NCBI GenBank assembly: GCA_954871525.1
Contig: OX940872.1
Location: 12,485,180 to 12,549,179, forward strand
Reading direction: 5' to 3'
From: Parietaria judaica
Lineage: Eukaryota; Streptophyta; Magnoliopsida; Rosales; Urticaceae
DNA: 64,000 nt
Positions within the stretch are counted from its first letter, which is position 1, and each line of letters opens with the position of its first letter. Below are positions 1 to 10,662 of the stretch, piece after piece. A program made the translations under genes and the position numbers. The notes below the pieces were generated by a model. That model ran no database searches. It worked only from the letters and a program-made list of their open reading frames with translations, and was not told the origin of the DNA.

Positions 1-80
1 CGGATGCGGGATTTGAAAAGGTTGAGTACGAGAATCTTGTCGGAGGTGTGGTGGCTATTCATTCAGGCTTGAAAATCTAA
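1..80 (+). CDS. COQ5: COQ5-type 2-methoxy-6-polyprenyl-1,4-benzoquinol methylase, C-terminal end (partial)
   Basis: Bases 3-80 read as 25 codons plus TAA, in the frame that gives AGFEKVEYENLVGG followed by VVAIHSGLKI. This is the conserved C-terminus of plant mitochondrial COQ5 (UbiE family), the SAM-dependent C-methyltransferase of ubiquinone synthesis on the matrix face of the inner membrane. The catalytic methyltransferase fold lies upstream, outside the window. The stop is followed by an AT-rich 3' UTR-like stretch. The assignment rests on a short but distinctive peptide; exon structure cannot be judged here. Confidence 0.85.
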   Translation, partial: DAGFEKVEYENLVGGVVAIHSGLKI

Positions 81-207
81 ATAAATAGCTTATTTGCTAT
101 TTAATTACAGAATTTTGCAGCCTCTGTTCTGTTCAGTAGTATTACTTTACACTTTACAGTTGGTAAATATCTGTTTCTCATAGCTTAGAAAATTTTACTA
201 AAGGATT

Positions 208-345
208 CCTCCCATGAATAATATGTTCAGTTCTTTTGTAAACTTGATATTTTTTACTTAGCCTGAAAGAAATCGTTAAACCGGGATTAGTTATGTAATT
301 TGATTGTATCCCCTCTCATTAAAGAGTATTTTAGATCTAGAGCTA
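208..345 (+). repeat. Dispersed direct repeat, left copy
   Basis: The stretch starting cccatgaataatatgtt and running to an attaaagagtatttta motif recurs at 1346-1500 in the same orientation with clear but imperfect similarity. A shorter related block lies inverted at about 23850-23925, in a metaxin intron (shared core tgtattttctttcatta). It is a dispersed AT-rich repeat of unknown class, positioned in or just after the COQ5 3' UTR. Confidence 0.6.
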
Positions 346-522
346 GTAAAATGCCTCCAAAAACGTAAAGACGGAGCTCGTTATGAAGGGTAGTCGTCTC
401 ATCGTGTTTGATTGGTAGAAAATTCTCGTATCACTGAGAGAGATTTTCAGTCTCGGTCTAGATTTAGAGACTTGTTACCCGTTTATTAATTTGGTTAAGA
501 GAAGGTGGGTGTATTTTCTAAT

Positions 523-1202
523 CGTTAGGAATTGCACCCAACAACCCGAGCACTAAGACAGATAATCGAACACAAATGCGGAACACGACACGATTGATGA
601 ACTCGACCAACGCGAGTTTATTGATCTTCACAAATATAATCGGTTACAAAGATTCGTATACAATCCCTAGATACAATCTTCCCGACTATCCTAGCCAAAC
701 ACCCCTGCTCGCAGCACCCTCCGATGAGCTACCCGAATCCACGGAATCACCTCCGCCGTGTAGACTTCCACACCGGTACGCCTGAGCCACTCCGATCAAC
801 CAGACACCACCGACAACCCAACCTCCCGGTGATACGAACCCAGTCGACGCTGTGCCGAGACTCCGATCGGATTCCCAAGAAGTCACTCCGCTTCTCTCCG
901 TCGTTACCGAGTTCTCCTCGTCACCGCCTGCCACCGTACGCAGTCGTCTCCACCGTTGGATTCGCCGGAGCTTTCTGTCTCTCGAGAAAGCTTCCCTCTT
1001 CTCTCTGAAGATTTCTGGTGTTTGCTTTGTTTGTGAATCGATAATCCTCTCTGATACTCGGCTTGAGTATTTATAGAGGTTCCTCAATAATACCGCGTTG
1101 ATTAAGTCACCGAGCGTTGATTGAAAGTCAAACTCTGGCTGGCTGGAGAAACGGTTAAGTGACTGTGACTCACACATGCTCGTCACCGACGGGTGACCAA
1201 CA
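523..1202 (-). repeat. Solo LTR (680 bp) with 5-bp target duplication
   Basis: CTAAT at 518-522 is repeated at 1203-1207. Between them the sequence starts CGTTAGG (first base apparently mutated from T) and ends CCAACA, matching the TGTTRG...CYAACA inverted ends of an LTR. On the minus strand a TATA box (TATAAATA near 1068-1077) is followed by a leader and an AATAAA near 620, which sets the orientation. No PBS, polypurine tract or pol sequence is adjacent, so this looks like a solo LTR left by recombination. The ORFs inside it have no recognisable domains. Confidence 0.6.
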
Positions 1203-1345
1203 CTAATTTATTGATATTATTATTGAAACAATATATAGTTTCTTGACAAATGTTCATAAATATATTAACTTGGAAAATAGTGTAGTATTTATTTATTAAC
1301 ATGTAAAATACCTAAATTTGGACTAGTATTTCATGGCACTTCTTA

Positions 1346-1500
1346 TCCCATGAATAATATGTTTAGTTTTTTTTTTTTTTTTTGTAAAATTAATTTTTTT
1401 AATATTCTTTTACTTAGTTGGAAAGAAATTCTTAGACGGGGATTTGTTATGTAATTAATTGTATTTTCTTTCATTAAAGAGCATTTTAGGTCTAAGCGCC
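1346..1500 (+). repeat. Dispersed direct repeat, right copy
   Basis: Second copy of the repeat at 208-345, about 1.14 kb downstream. It contains a poly-T insertion near 1369-1383. The solo LTR lies between the two copies. Confidence 0.6.
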
Positions 1501-2005
1501 AAAAAAATAAAAGTGGCGTTTTCGAGTCTCACTTTGGATTTTAAGTGATTTAAAGTCTGGGAGTATTTTCATGCTTTTTGTATGTAATATAAAATTTATT
1601 GATTAAGTTGATTTTACGTAGAAATGCCTAAAATAAGCGTAGATCAACCAAGAGTTAATTCGTACATAGTTTAATACTCAATTTACTAAAAAATGCATTG
1701 AGATCAAGGTTCAAAATTTCGACGAAAATTGTTTGAAAATCGCTATTGGTAAGTTTTCTAGACATATTTGTTATCGTTTTAACATTTTTTTGTCGATTTG
1801 CAGCATAAGCACTGCCTAACGATAATCACTAAAAATAAAAATAAAATGTATTTTTCAAAATCATGTGAGCCTAGTGGCTAAAGTTAAAATTGAGATAGCA
1901 TCGAGTGGGTCGAGATATCGAACACTCGAGATTAACGATCTATCCAATTACCGTGATTTGTTCTGATATTCGAATGTTACGTAAAACGGTCATATTGATT
2001 ATGAC
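1501..2005. other. AT-rich intergenic DNA
   Basis: No coding region, RNA gene or clear repeat boundary could be recognised in this stretch. Confidence 0.5.
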
Positions 2006-2511
2006 TGTTATGAATATTAAATTTAATTTGTTCGCATTAATTGAAATTTAGTATTAGCCGTTACATAATCGATTGAGTATTAATTTTTTCTCTCCCTCCC
2101 GCATCTATAAATTAAGGTGATCTCGACCCCTTTCGACATACCATTTGAAAACTAAGTTTCGAAAACTCTCTAGATATTATGACTTTGCTTCTCGTTTTTT
2201 TTTTTCACCCTGCAAATTAAATTTTCATGCTTCCCAAAGTTTCTTTGTCGTGAGTCTTTCGGTAAGGAGTTTAAGAAGTTTCAATTTGTCGGCGGACTTC
2301 GAAGTGCTATGAAGTTCGCAGTTGTCCCGTCGTATCTTGGGAAGCCAATCGCCTAACAAACTTCAAACACGTAATTGAGGCGAATCAAGTTTTAAGGAGA
2401 GCGTCCAACGCGTCTCATGAATCGCTAACCATTTTATGTTTTACAGGATATGAACAATTTTTTGGATCAAAGTGACAAGTTGATGCTCGTCAATTCAAGA
2501 TTCTTCTAACA
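2006..2511 (+). repeat. LTR-like fragment (tentative)
   Basis: The block begins TGTTA and ends TAACA, carries a TATA-like box (ctataaatta near 2105) preceded by a pyrimidine tract, and lacks an open frame. This resembles an LTR promoter plus leader. No matching target duplication was found (flanks atgac and tgtat), and no retroelement coding region adjoins it, so the call is weak. Confidence 0.3.
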
Positions 2512-2576
2512 TGTATCATCGAATCAATTTGTTGTTGTTTTTATTTATTTTATTTCTCATGCAGGCACAGAGGTAG

Positions 2577-3169
2577 CAGTGACCGAGAAAGGGCAGGGGC
2601 CTATCCTCAATTTTAAAATAATTACTTTTTAATTCACTGCAGTCTCAAAGTTTTGATAGTGGCTCAGTGGTTACCATGTTTTGTTTTCATACCATGACCT
2701 TCCAACGAGCAGAGTTCGAATCCTTGTTACCAACTTATTTACTTGTTTTTCTTATAACTACGAAAAGGATGTTTAATTCAATTAATTACAATTTGAAGTT
2801 ATGAGATACCTTTAAATAAATATAAAACTATAAGAAAGAAACACTATATGAAAAACAAAAGTTGACTAATGTAGTTCTTTTTATACATAACAATGTGAAA
2901 TTAAAAGGTATGAGTAAAATTATACAATGAACTCTTACATTTTTCAAGTTAAATCACTAACATGCTAAATCAATCGTTTTAATAACTTTTAAGATTTTTT
3001 TATAAAAATATATTATATTAATTAATTATTCACTATCAGTAAAAACATCCACTCCCTACATATTGTATAAGACATATTATAAATGAAATTTTTTTTTGGC
3101 AAATTATGATTTTTTTTTTTGAAAATTCAATCGTGCCCTTAGTGAGTTTGAGAGTTGGCTCCGTCACTG
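2577..3169. mobile_element. Non-autonomous TIR element
   Basis: The 593-bp segment starts CAGTGACCGAG and ends with the inverse of CAGTGACGGAG, near-perfect 11-bp inverted ends of a type seen in plant DNA transposons. No transposase reading frame is present. Flanking 8-bp sequences do not match, so the target duplication is lost or the boundaries are slightly off. Confidence 0.5.
2652..2740 (+). repeat. tRNA-like (SINE-type) Pol III promoter module
   Basis: TGGCTCAGTGG at 2660-2670 fits the tRNA A box and AGTTCGAATCC at 2713-2723 fits the B box, at tRNA-like spacing. The segment does not fold as a complete tRNA by eye (no convincing acceptor stem), so it is better read as a SINE head than a tRNA gene. 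It lies inside the TIR element at 2577-3169. Confidence 0.5.
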
Positions 3170-3812
3170 TTTTCATGTATCATTATCTATGAAAATTATA
3201 CCTAACAATTATGAATTATCATCCCTTTCTATTTGTTCGATGCATGACTTCTTCACTAAGCCAATTATATGTATTATGATAATAATATCATGAATCATCA
3301 ATTATCATCTCTTTCTATTTGGACGAATTATCGATCTAAGGTGAGATCCACCAACCATGCAACTTGATGCAAACCCTATAGCTCAAGATGGGGGTTTTCA
3401 ATTTCTATTATTAATATTAATATCTTTAGTATTATTATTTAAACAAATATATTTGCGGCATAAATTTCTCAATATATTATTCCTCAAGTTTTTCAATATA
3501 TTATTCCGATTCTCAATCTTATTTTTCGATGAAAACTATATTTAATTTAGATCTTCAAATAAGTTTGGATATAATTACCAATAATAAATTCTTTCAAGAA
3601 CGCTATAAGATTTTAATATTGATTCTTTAGATGCCGAGCAAAGCGGGTGTGTTGGTGTATTTATTATTTCATATTTTGCATACAAAATATAAGTGACTTA
3701 TTCATTGATAAGAGGAAAGAAAAGAAAAAAGAAAAAGTTAACATGGTAAAATAGAATCTCGAGTCATTGAATTGATGAGTAAGACACAGCATTTATGGGT
3801 CTGCGAAAGAAG

Positions 3813-4114
3813 GAAAAATGGCGGCGATAATACCTAAGTTCTTTATTTTGGTGCACTTTAATACTTAAGTCTTTTTTTACGGTAATAATACCTAACTTCA
3901 CAAACCGTTAGCACCAGTTGATACCTCTCTGTTAGTGTGCTCTATTTAATACCATATTTAAAATATTGAATATGTTGTAAATAGAACCCAACTTACGGAG
4001 AAGTATCAACTGCCGCTAACAAGTTAGGTATTATTACCGTAAAAAAAAAGACTTTTAAGTGTTAAAAGTGCACCAATATAAAGTAAAAAGAACTTCAGTA
4101 TTATCGCCATTTTC
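3813..4114. mobile_element. Fold-back MITE with long terminal inverted repeats
   Basis: The left arm (from gaaaaatggcggcgataata) is the imperfect inverse of the right arm (ending ttatcgccattttc), and the complementarity runs for more than 100 bases each side with a small centre. There is no coding capacity. Long arms suggest a Mutator-like or fold-back MITE. It stops about 120 bp from the 3' box of the U5 snRNA gene. Confidence 0.7.
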
Positions 4115-4235
4115 CCGCGATCCGTTGAACTGATGATTCATCGCGAGAATAACATTTAGAATATTGTTTAAGAAATTCACAACCCTTATGAAAATTGATG
4201 GCAAAAATATTAAAGTTGTGCAAATATACAAAATA

Positions 4236-4242
4236 TTAGACT
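4236..4242 (-). terminator. snRNA 3'-end box
   Basis: AGTCTAA on the minus strand, 10 nt past the U5 3' end and preceded by CA, fits the plant snRNA 3'-box consensus CA(N)3-10AGTNNAA, which directs 3'-end formation of Pol II snRNAs. Confidence 0.75.
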
Positions 4243-4251
4243 AGTATTGTA

Positions 4252-4368
4252 GGCACTTCTTAAAAGAAGCACCACCAAAAATAGGCGTATGCCACTGATA
4301 GCAGCGCGCACACGGTATTCTTTAGTAAAAGGCGAAAGAATAGTTCGCTATGTGCTCACCGCGTGGCT
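4252..4368 (-). ncRNA. U5: U5 spliceosomal snRNA
   Basis: Read on the minus strand, the 117-nt region starts AGCCACGCGGTGAGC and contains the invariant U5 loop 1 (CGCCTTTTACTAAAG, 4320-4334) between complementary stem arms. It has an Sm-binding site ATTTTTGG (4275-4282) and ends in a short hairpin (GCTTCTTTT...AAGAAGT). U5 snRNA aligns the two exons in the spliceosome through loop 1. All landmark elements and the length agree with plant U5, and the promoter and 3' box are intact, so an active gene is likely, though a recent pseudogene copy cannot be excluded without expression data. Confidence 0.93.
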
Positions 4369-4396
4369 GCGTGCTTTCTACCGTGAGCTTATCAGC

Positions 4397-4450
4397 ATTT
4401 ATATACTCAGTTTTGGAGTACACAGTGTCTTTTTGTTTCCCATGTGGGAC
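4397..4450 (-). promoter_or_regulatory. snRNA promoter: USE and TATA box (Pol II spacing)
   Basis: On the minus strand GTCCCACATGG (4440-4450) matches the plant upstream sequence element RTCCCACATCG in 10 of 11 positions, allowing R. A TATATAAAT box lies at 4397-4405. The 34-bp gap between them is the spacing typical of plant Pol II snRNA genes (Pol III ones are about 10 bp closer), as expected for U5. The TATA box is 29 bp upstream of the RNA 5' end. Confidence 0.88.
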
Positions 4451-5671
4451 TTTTTACATTAATAAATAGTAAAATAGTTATCAACATTATGATCGTAATT
4501 TTTTCTCAACTCACACGATATAAAATATGGTTTTTTTGAATTAAAATAAAAAAAAGTTTAAAAACAAAATATATCTAACGGAAAATTGAAAACAAAATAA
4601 AACAATTAACAAAAATAAATGAAAATCAGCCCTACCTACCGAGATCTATTATTCAGTATCAGTTTTACCGCGGTCTTATTTAAGTAAATATCACAACATG
4701 TTATGAACTTGTCCCTTATTTTTCTTTTTATTGTATATAAATTTGTTTTCTTTTTCTTTTTCTTTTTTCGCTTTGCCTTTTAATTGTTTATTGAATTTAC
4801 CCTTTAAATTTGGTTATCTCAGATAAATTGAAATTTAATATGTACTAAAATAAAATACTAATTGTTTTTTACCCATTTCCATTGCCGTGAAAAAACTGTC
4901 TTGACAGAAAGGCGTAACGTAACAAAGTGAATTAATAGGAAAAAAAAAACTAAAAATGACAAAATTAGAATTTGTTACTTTTTAACGGACGTAGGATGCC
5001 CCGACATTTTAACGTCCGTCAATTAAACAAATATATATATATACTTCGCCTTAATTTTATCGACTTTTAAAGTACTTTTGTCACTATTTCCAAATATATA
5101 CCTGTTCGTTTGGCCTTTAATTAGTCATATTTCACCGTTGTAGGTCTCACGTAATGAAATATCCATAAACCACGCATGTGCAAGTTTCTACTAAATAAAT
5201 TTACAAAAGGAAGAATTTTCCCTTCCAAGTTTTGCATCTAATTATTATTCCACACCAATCATCCTAATTGTAGAAGCTACAAATTATACATTTACAAATA
5301 TTTACCGACTTTTATACACATCTACACTCCAGCAATCCCACCTACAAACTCCGCAAGTCTTGTCGCCCCGGACGACTTTGCAGTCTCTGAAACCGGGCAT
5401 CGCCTACCTGCGAGTCTTGATGAATAGAACCGGAGACCTAATCGAAATCTAAAGACGCTTCCACCAGTTGCCCGAATGAGATTCTTACGGGTTCTCCACT
5501 ACCCTTTGATGATTTCGATTGTTTGTTCACGTGGACGGCGGATTTTCTGTATCAATTAGGCAACATCAAAGTTTAAAATCCAGCAGCGGTAAGTAAATGA
5601 TTATGACAGTTTTTTATGTGTTTAAGGTTCCATTGAGTAAGGGTATTACGGGTAATTTATGATTATGGTAT
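4451..5671. other. Intergenic, including the Pumilio 3' UTR
   Basis: This AT-rich stretch has no coding region I can support. The part from about 5330 to 5671 is less AT-rich and lies directly downstream of the Pumilio stop codon, so it is probably the 3' UTR of that minus-strand gene. Confidence 0.5.
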
Positions 5672-8600
5672 TTATCTCATACCTTCTCCGAAAACCTGTT
5701 CGAATCGAGCTACTATGTGTTTCCCATAGGTGTACTTCTTCAGGGCGTGTGCGTGAGATCTTATGCGATTTAGCAATATTATCCGCTGACTATCGGTGCA
5801 GATTTCCAGTGTCTTCTGAACCACGTAATTTGCGAACTGATCTTTCATCATCGTCTGAGGAAGAGGGAAGAAAAACACTGTCAAATTATATACAATAATA
5901 TCCAATATTTTGAACTAGTCTTCGTTGTTTACGTCTTATCACATAGCAGAATATGTATATAATACGTGACAGATTACTTAAAAAATCACGACATTGTTTA
6001 CTAACCAATAAATTATCATTTCCCTCGGTCTGGCCAACAATCTCGTTGATTATGAGCTCCTGCTCGGATGGACCACCGTGCTCCAAGCACTTCTCAATCA
6101 CATTTGAGGCAAATTTATGCTGACTCAGCTTCACGATATGCCCCGAAAGCTTGCCAATAATTTGGCGTCTTTCCTGAGGCTTCCCTCTCTCTAAGACATG
6201 CTGTGAATAATTTCAAAGGAAACGTCAAAAATAATGGCAACATGATAAGCACATGCATTGGCTGGTAGGTCATCATTGAGTAAATGTTAAAGACAGCGGA
6301 TAATAACTAACTAGAGGAGGAAGGGTAAATCAGTCTTCTGGGTCGTTTAGTTTAGTCCTTAAATGTCTTTTACTTGATTCTAAAGCAGTAAGCGTTTTTA
6401 GCGGTTTACAATCCTATAAAAGCAGGGAGAGAGAGAGAGAGAGAGAGAGAGACCTGAGTGACGTAATTTCCGTACTGGTCCTGAGCCAAAGCACATACAG
6501 ATTCCATGATTTCATCAACTATAAACTGACACTGTACTTCATCCGTGTAGTGCTCCAGAACTCTCTACAATAAACAAAGCCTGTCGCATTACACAACTGA
6601 GGAAATGGCAAAACTATGTAGAGATCACTATCTTCCAACATTCTGAGTTACCTGAATAACACGACAACCATATGGATGCATGGAAAGTGTAGCCACTTGA
6701 CCGCAGAAAGCCGAAATAATGAATCCAATTTTCTCCGTTGGAATGCTCTCAATGCACTTTTGAATAACATGATTCCCGTTTTGGTCTCTCACGCATCTCA
6801 TAACGTGTCCGTCAAGTTCGTGAACTAGTTGAGCTTTCTGTTCAAGCTCAATGACCTCTAGAGCCTGCTCCAACACAGAGATCAAAATGATGTTACTAAG
6901 GAGCGTAACAATAGTACGGTAATAGTTAATGACTAACAATGTCGTGAGCATATCACAGTTGCATCAGAAAGCTCAAAGTTGGATCTTGTTAACAGTATTA
7001 TAACAATTTCTCTATCTTTTAAACTCACTGATATGACCCGAGACCCGAAGACGAAATGGTGTTTAATGACTTCCCTTCGATCATATTTGAAATAGTGGAC
7101 CTGTGATTTCTTGTACTTGAATGGACACTGACTAAATGTTTTAGAAAGTAAAATCACCATTTCAAATCTGATTGAACGGAAGTCATTAAACACAATTTCA
7201 TCTTTCGGTCTCATTAATTTATTAGGGGTTTGAATCACTCACCCTTTTAATACTTTAAGTTAAAAAAACAAATCAATGACGATAGCTGCATAAATTGCTT
7301 TACACGACTTATCTCAATTTGAACCTTGGAAGGTACACTGACAGACACGGGAATATGCATTTGGTAAAAATAAATTCATCAAAAAGACAAATCCATGAAT
7401 GTATTTAAAGCCCACGACACACTAAAAGAAGATCCATGCAAAATTTAAAGTAAAAACTAATAAAATCTTCAGATTCCTCACTCTATATTAATAAGATCCA
7501 CACCGAATCAATCGACAAATAAATTCATAATTGATACCTTTTGGATTACACGACAGCCATACATTTGCAGGCTCAAAGTTAATATTTGACCTCGTAGTTG
7601 ATTCGCAAGTTCCTTCCTCTGATCATGGCTTCCATATTCAAAAAACTGCACAGAAAAAATAGTGGGAAATTTATAATTCAAGAAATCTGATGAATGAAAA
7701 AAAATGGAATACAAAGTACCTTTTGAATGACATAGTTACCAAAAACATCAGTCATTAATCTGGATGCATGCGGCAGAACTTCTCTAAATACCGCAGCCTT
7801 CTCTTCGACACTGCAATTTTCCAACTTCTGCTGAATAAATCTGCTACCGTGTTGATCAGAACTGAAATTTCAAAATCGGAGACGATTTGTTCAGAAAAAC
7901 AAAGCTTTAGATTAATCAAGAAATGGATACTAGTACAGAATGGAACCTACCTAAATTCAACAATGTGCCCTGTAATATCAGACAGCTCAAATCTGCGGCC
8001 TTTACCAGATTTCAACTCTTCAAGAAAATTATAAATCTTAGGGTCCTCAAATCCCTCAAATGCCCTTTGTCCAGGCCATCCACCATATACTCCGGTGTTT
8101 CTTCCGGGTCCAGAACCCAATGGGAATCTCATTTCAGCCCTCCCCCGAGCTCTAGGTGATCCAGGCAAAACTGGACTTGGAAGGGGTGAAGTAGGGTACT
8201 GCATTAAGACGCCACCAACATTCGACGTATTTACAAAATAATTTGGACTCATTTGCCCTCCTCTTTGTGGGTTTGGATTCAAATTGGCAGGGGCATTTCT
8301 TGAGTTGTGGATTTTGTGTTCATAACCCATATTATCCAACCCTTTCTTTGGATCATAAGGACCTGGAAATCCATACGGGTCTCCAAAAGGTTGTCGGGCA
8401 TACTGCATAGACATAGGATCCACAAAATGAGATTGCATTGAAAATCCAGGCTGTCCATAGAACTTCTCCGTCACAGATGTCCGAGGATTATAGCTGGGGC
8501 CAGCTGCTCCGTCAACAACCATCGAAACAGCACCAGGCGGCGGGAATCCGGTAACATAAGGAGGGAAAGCGTTGGGGTTTACGGAATACCCACCCACATA

Positions 8601-10036
8601 CGGTGCAGAGAAAAGCCCTGGTGCCTGCATATTTGAGTAGAACGGATTGGTCGAAGTCATGTAGGCGGCAGCGGTTGCGTAAAGCGGAGGAGTAAACCCC
8701 GAAGATTGGAGTACAGGCTGTACTTCAGATGGAAATTTAGCAGGACTATGGAGAAACTGATCCATGCCTAAATACATGTTGTTAGATCCTGGGCTCGGAA
8801 TTTGAGATTTCGGAATCTGGGATTGATGTAAGTTGCTATGTTGATGATGTGTCTTGTTAATCATGAAATTATTATGGCTTTGACTTGCTTGAATCACCAA
8901 ATTCGGAGGAGGAGTAATGTTAAGTGCCTTCATCCCGGAAATAACATTATTCATACTCGAACGATCGCCACTATCACGAGATGACGAGCTTGGAACTGGA
9001 GCAGGTGACGGGTCAGTGTTTAACGGTGTTGTATTACCTGTTCTGATACTAGACATACTTATGTTAGGTGTGCTACTAGGAGAGTTATACAGAGAGCTTG
9101 AGCCAGTATCACGATCCACAGATTCCTCGGCAATTCCATCGCGCCGTTCATCATATACAGGTGAAGCAGAGCCACGATTGTCTGGCTGCAAATTCCAAAA
9201 CAAAAATTGGCGTTCATCATGATGTCATTACAGCAACCGATTTTTTGATAGTATAGAATTTGAAGTTTGCATAACGGTATTCACAAGACCATCTTGAGAG
9301 ACTTTTTTCAGAAGAATAAAATATTAATTATCAACAATGACTTTCAAGAAATAGAATGCCATATGAGATTTTAAGGCACAAATACGGAAGCGTATTTTAA
9401 TATTTGAAGGTTCACCTGCGATAAATCGCCAGCAAAATTACTTTGGCCCGAGGTGTTCTGATCAGGCCACACTCCACTTGCCCTATCTACCCAATTGCTC
9501 GGGTTCTTTTGCGGTGATTGGTCCTCTTCGGGCTCTTCCTTGTGAGTAGGAAGTGCTCCATGCAGAGAAAGATTACCACTATCATCTACAGAATTCAATC
9601 CCCAACTGTTTCCATAACCACCAATATGTCTCACTATTCGCCGATTCTCCCAGGATATAAGCGGAGGAGGAAGTCTAGGGTTCAGATTCACGTTCGAGCA
9701 GTAATACGCCAGATAAGCCGGATCAGCACGCAGTTGTTCCTCGGATTCATAATTTCCGATAGAAATGTCGAGACTTTCCATGCTTTCGTTAGCGGAATTC
9801 TGCAGCGATAAGACGTTTTCAATGGCCAAAAACGAGCCCTCCATGCTCGGCGGGGCACTCCCACTTCGATTAGGAGCCACCTCCTTTCCACTCCCGTTAA
9901 ATCTATGGCCTTTCAGTATTGATTTCAGCTCCTCCGCTGCCATATTGGCAGACGAAGGAACAAACGCCGACGCCTTCTTATGCGGGGCCCACTTGCCACT
10001 TGTTTCCGGCATTCTGATGGGACTCTCGGTTGCCAT
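5672..10036 (-). CDS. Pumilio/PUF-family RNA-binding protein (APUM5-like)
   Basis: Eight coding exons, by GT-AG sites on the minus strand: 10036-9416, 9185-7951, 7861-7720, 7645-7538, 6864-6652, 6564-6454, 6200-6006 and 5854-5672. They sum to 2808 nt, in frame, 935 aa. The N-terminal ~600 residues are low-complexity and include the plant Pumilio signature [13 protein letters not shown]. From about residue 605 ([13 protein letters not shown]) to the end lie the eight PUF repeats, visible as recurring NxVIQK/SRxxQ-type helices (for example [48 protein letters not shown]). PUF proteins bind UGUA-containing sites in mRNA 3' UTRs in the cytoplasm and repress translation or promote decay. The MATESPIRM start and overall layout resemble Arabidopsis APUM5/6 more than APUM1-4; that subgroup call is from memory. 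Confidence 0.93.
6427..6452 (+). repeat. (GA)n microsatellite abutting a 5' splice site
   Basis: A perfect (GA)13 run, read as (TC)n on the gene strand, begins directly after the donor GT of Pumilio exon 6 (exon end 6454), giving the donor GTCTCT. Confidence 0.9.
7039..7215. mobile_element. Short MITE in a Pumilio intron
   Basis: Inverted arms of about 55-60 bases: the left arm (gagacccgaagacgaaat onwards) is matched by the inverse of the right arm (ending atttcatctttcggtctc), both running into GTGTTTAATGACTTCC. The loop is about 60 bp with no coding sequence. It sits inside the intron between exons 4 and 5 (7537-6865). Confidence 0.65.
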
Positions 10037-10660
10037 ATTACGAAGGCGCTATTTTCAATAGTCCAGGGAGTTGTTACATAGTAATCTGATTCAACAATCA
10101 AAATGAAAGCAAAATTCAGTAAGAAAACCGGGCGGATCATAGTATTAGTAAAACCATATATATAGACGACATGATCGAGACAATATATACATATATATAC
10201 ACCTCAAAATCAGAAATGCAATCAAATTAGAATAAGAGTCAACTGTATGCTAAGTCAAGGTCAACCTCTTGTCAGAAACACCGAAAAGAAACCATAGTCT
10301 AAGCAAATTCAGTATCTTTTCTTGAAAGAAACACCTTCTTGTAGACATATGAACACATATAGAAGAATCCTGTATATATACGAATACGATCACACAAACA
10401 AACACCTCCATTTCCACACAACGGAAGACCCACAACAACAAGGAATCAAGCTGCAAAACCCTAGCAAGCGGAGAACGAAGGAGAGAGAGAGAATTACCAG
10501 GAGAGAGAAGAGTCAGTATTCCCAAAACAAACCCTAGTTTTTTTTCTAGAGAGAGAAAGTGAAGAGAGAGAGAAAAGACTAAAAATGAAATTTTGGCTTC
10601 AAGTAAAGCAAAGTGAAGAAGGGGATATAATATATATAATATTATAAATAGTGTGTTGCT
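10037..10660 (-). promoter_or_regulatory. Pumilio 5' leader and core promoter region
   Basis: Upstream of the ATG the minus strand carries a CT-rich leader (10480-10600) and an AT-rich TATA-like tract at about 10628-10650. A good 5' splice site (CTG|GTAATT, intron from 10497) and an acceptor-like CAG near 10088 suggest a 5' UTR intron; this is inference. Only a few bases separate the TATA-like tract from a hAT insertion at 10663. Confidence 0.5.
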
Positions 10661-10662
10661 AT

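Noticed and set aside
686..1186. 166-codon minus-strand ORF
   Set aside because: Lies wholly within the solo LTR and has no recognisable domain; open by composition.
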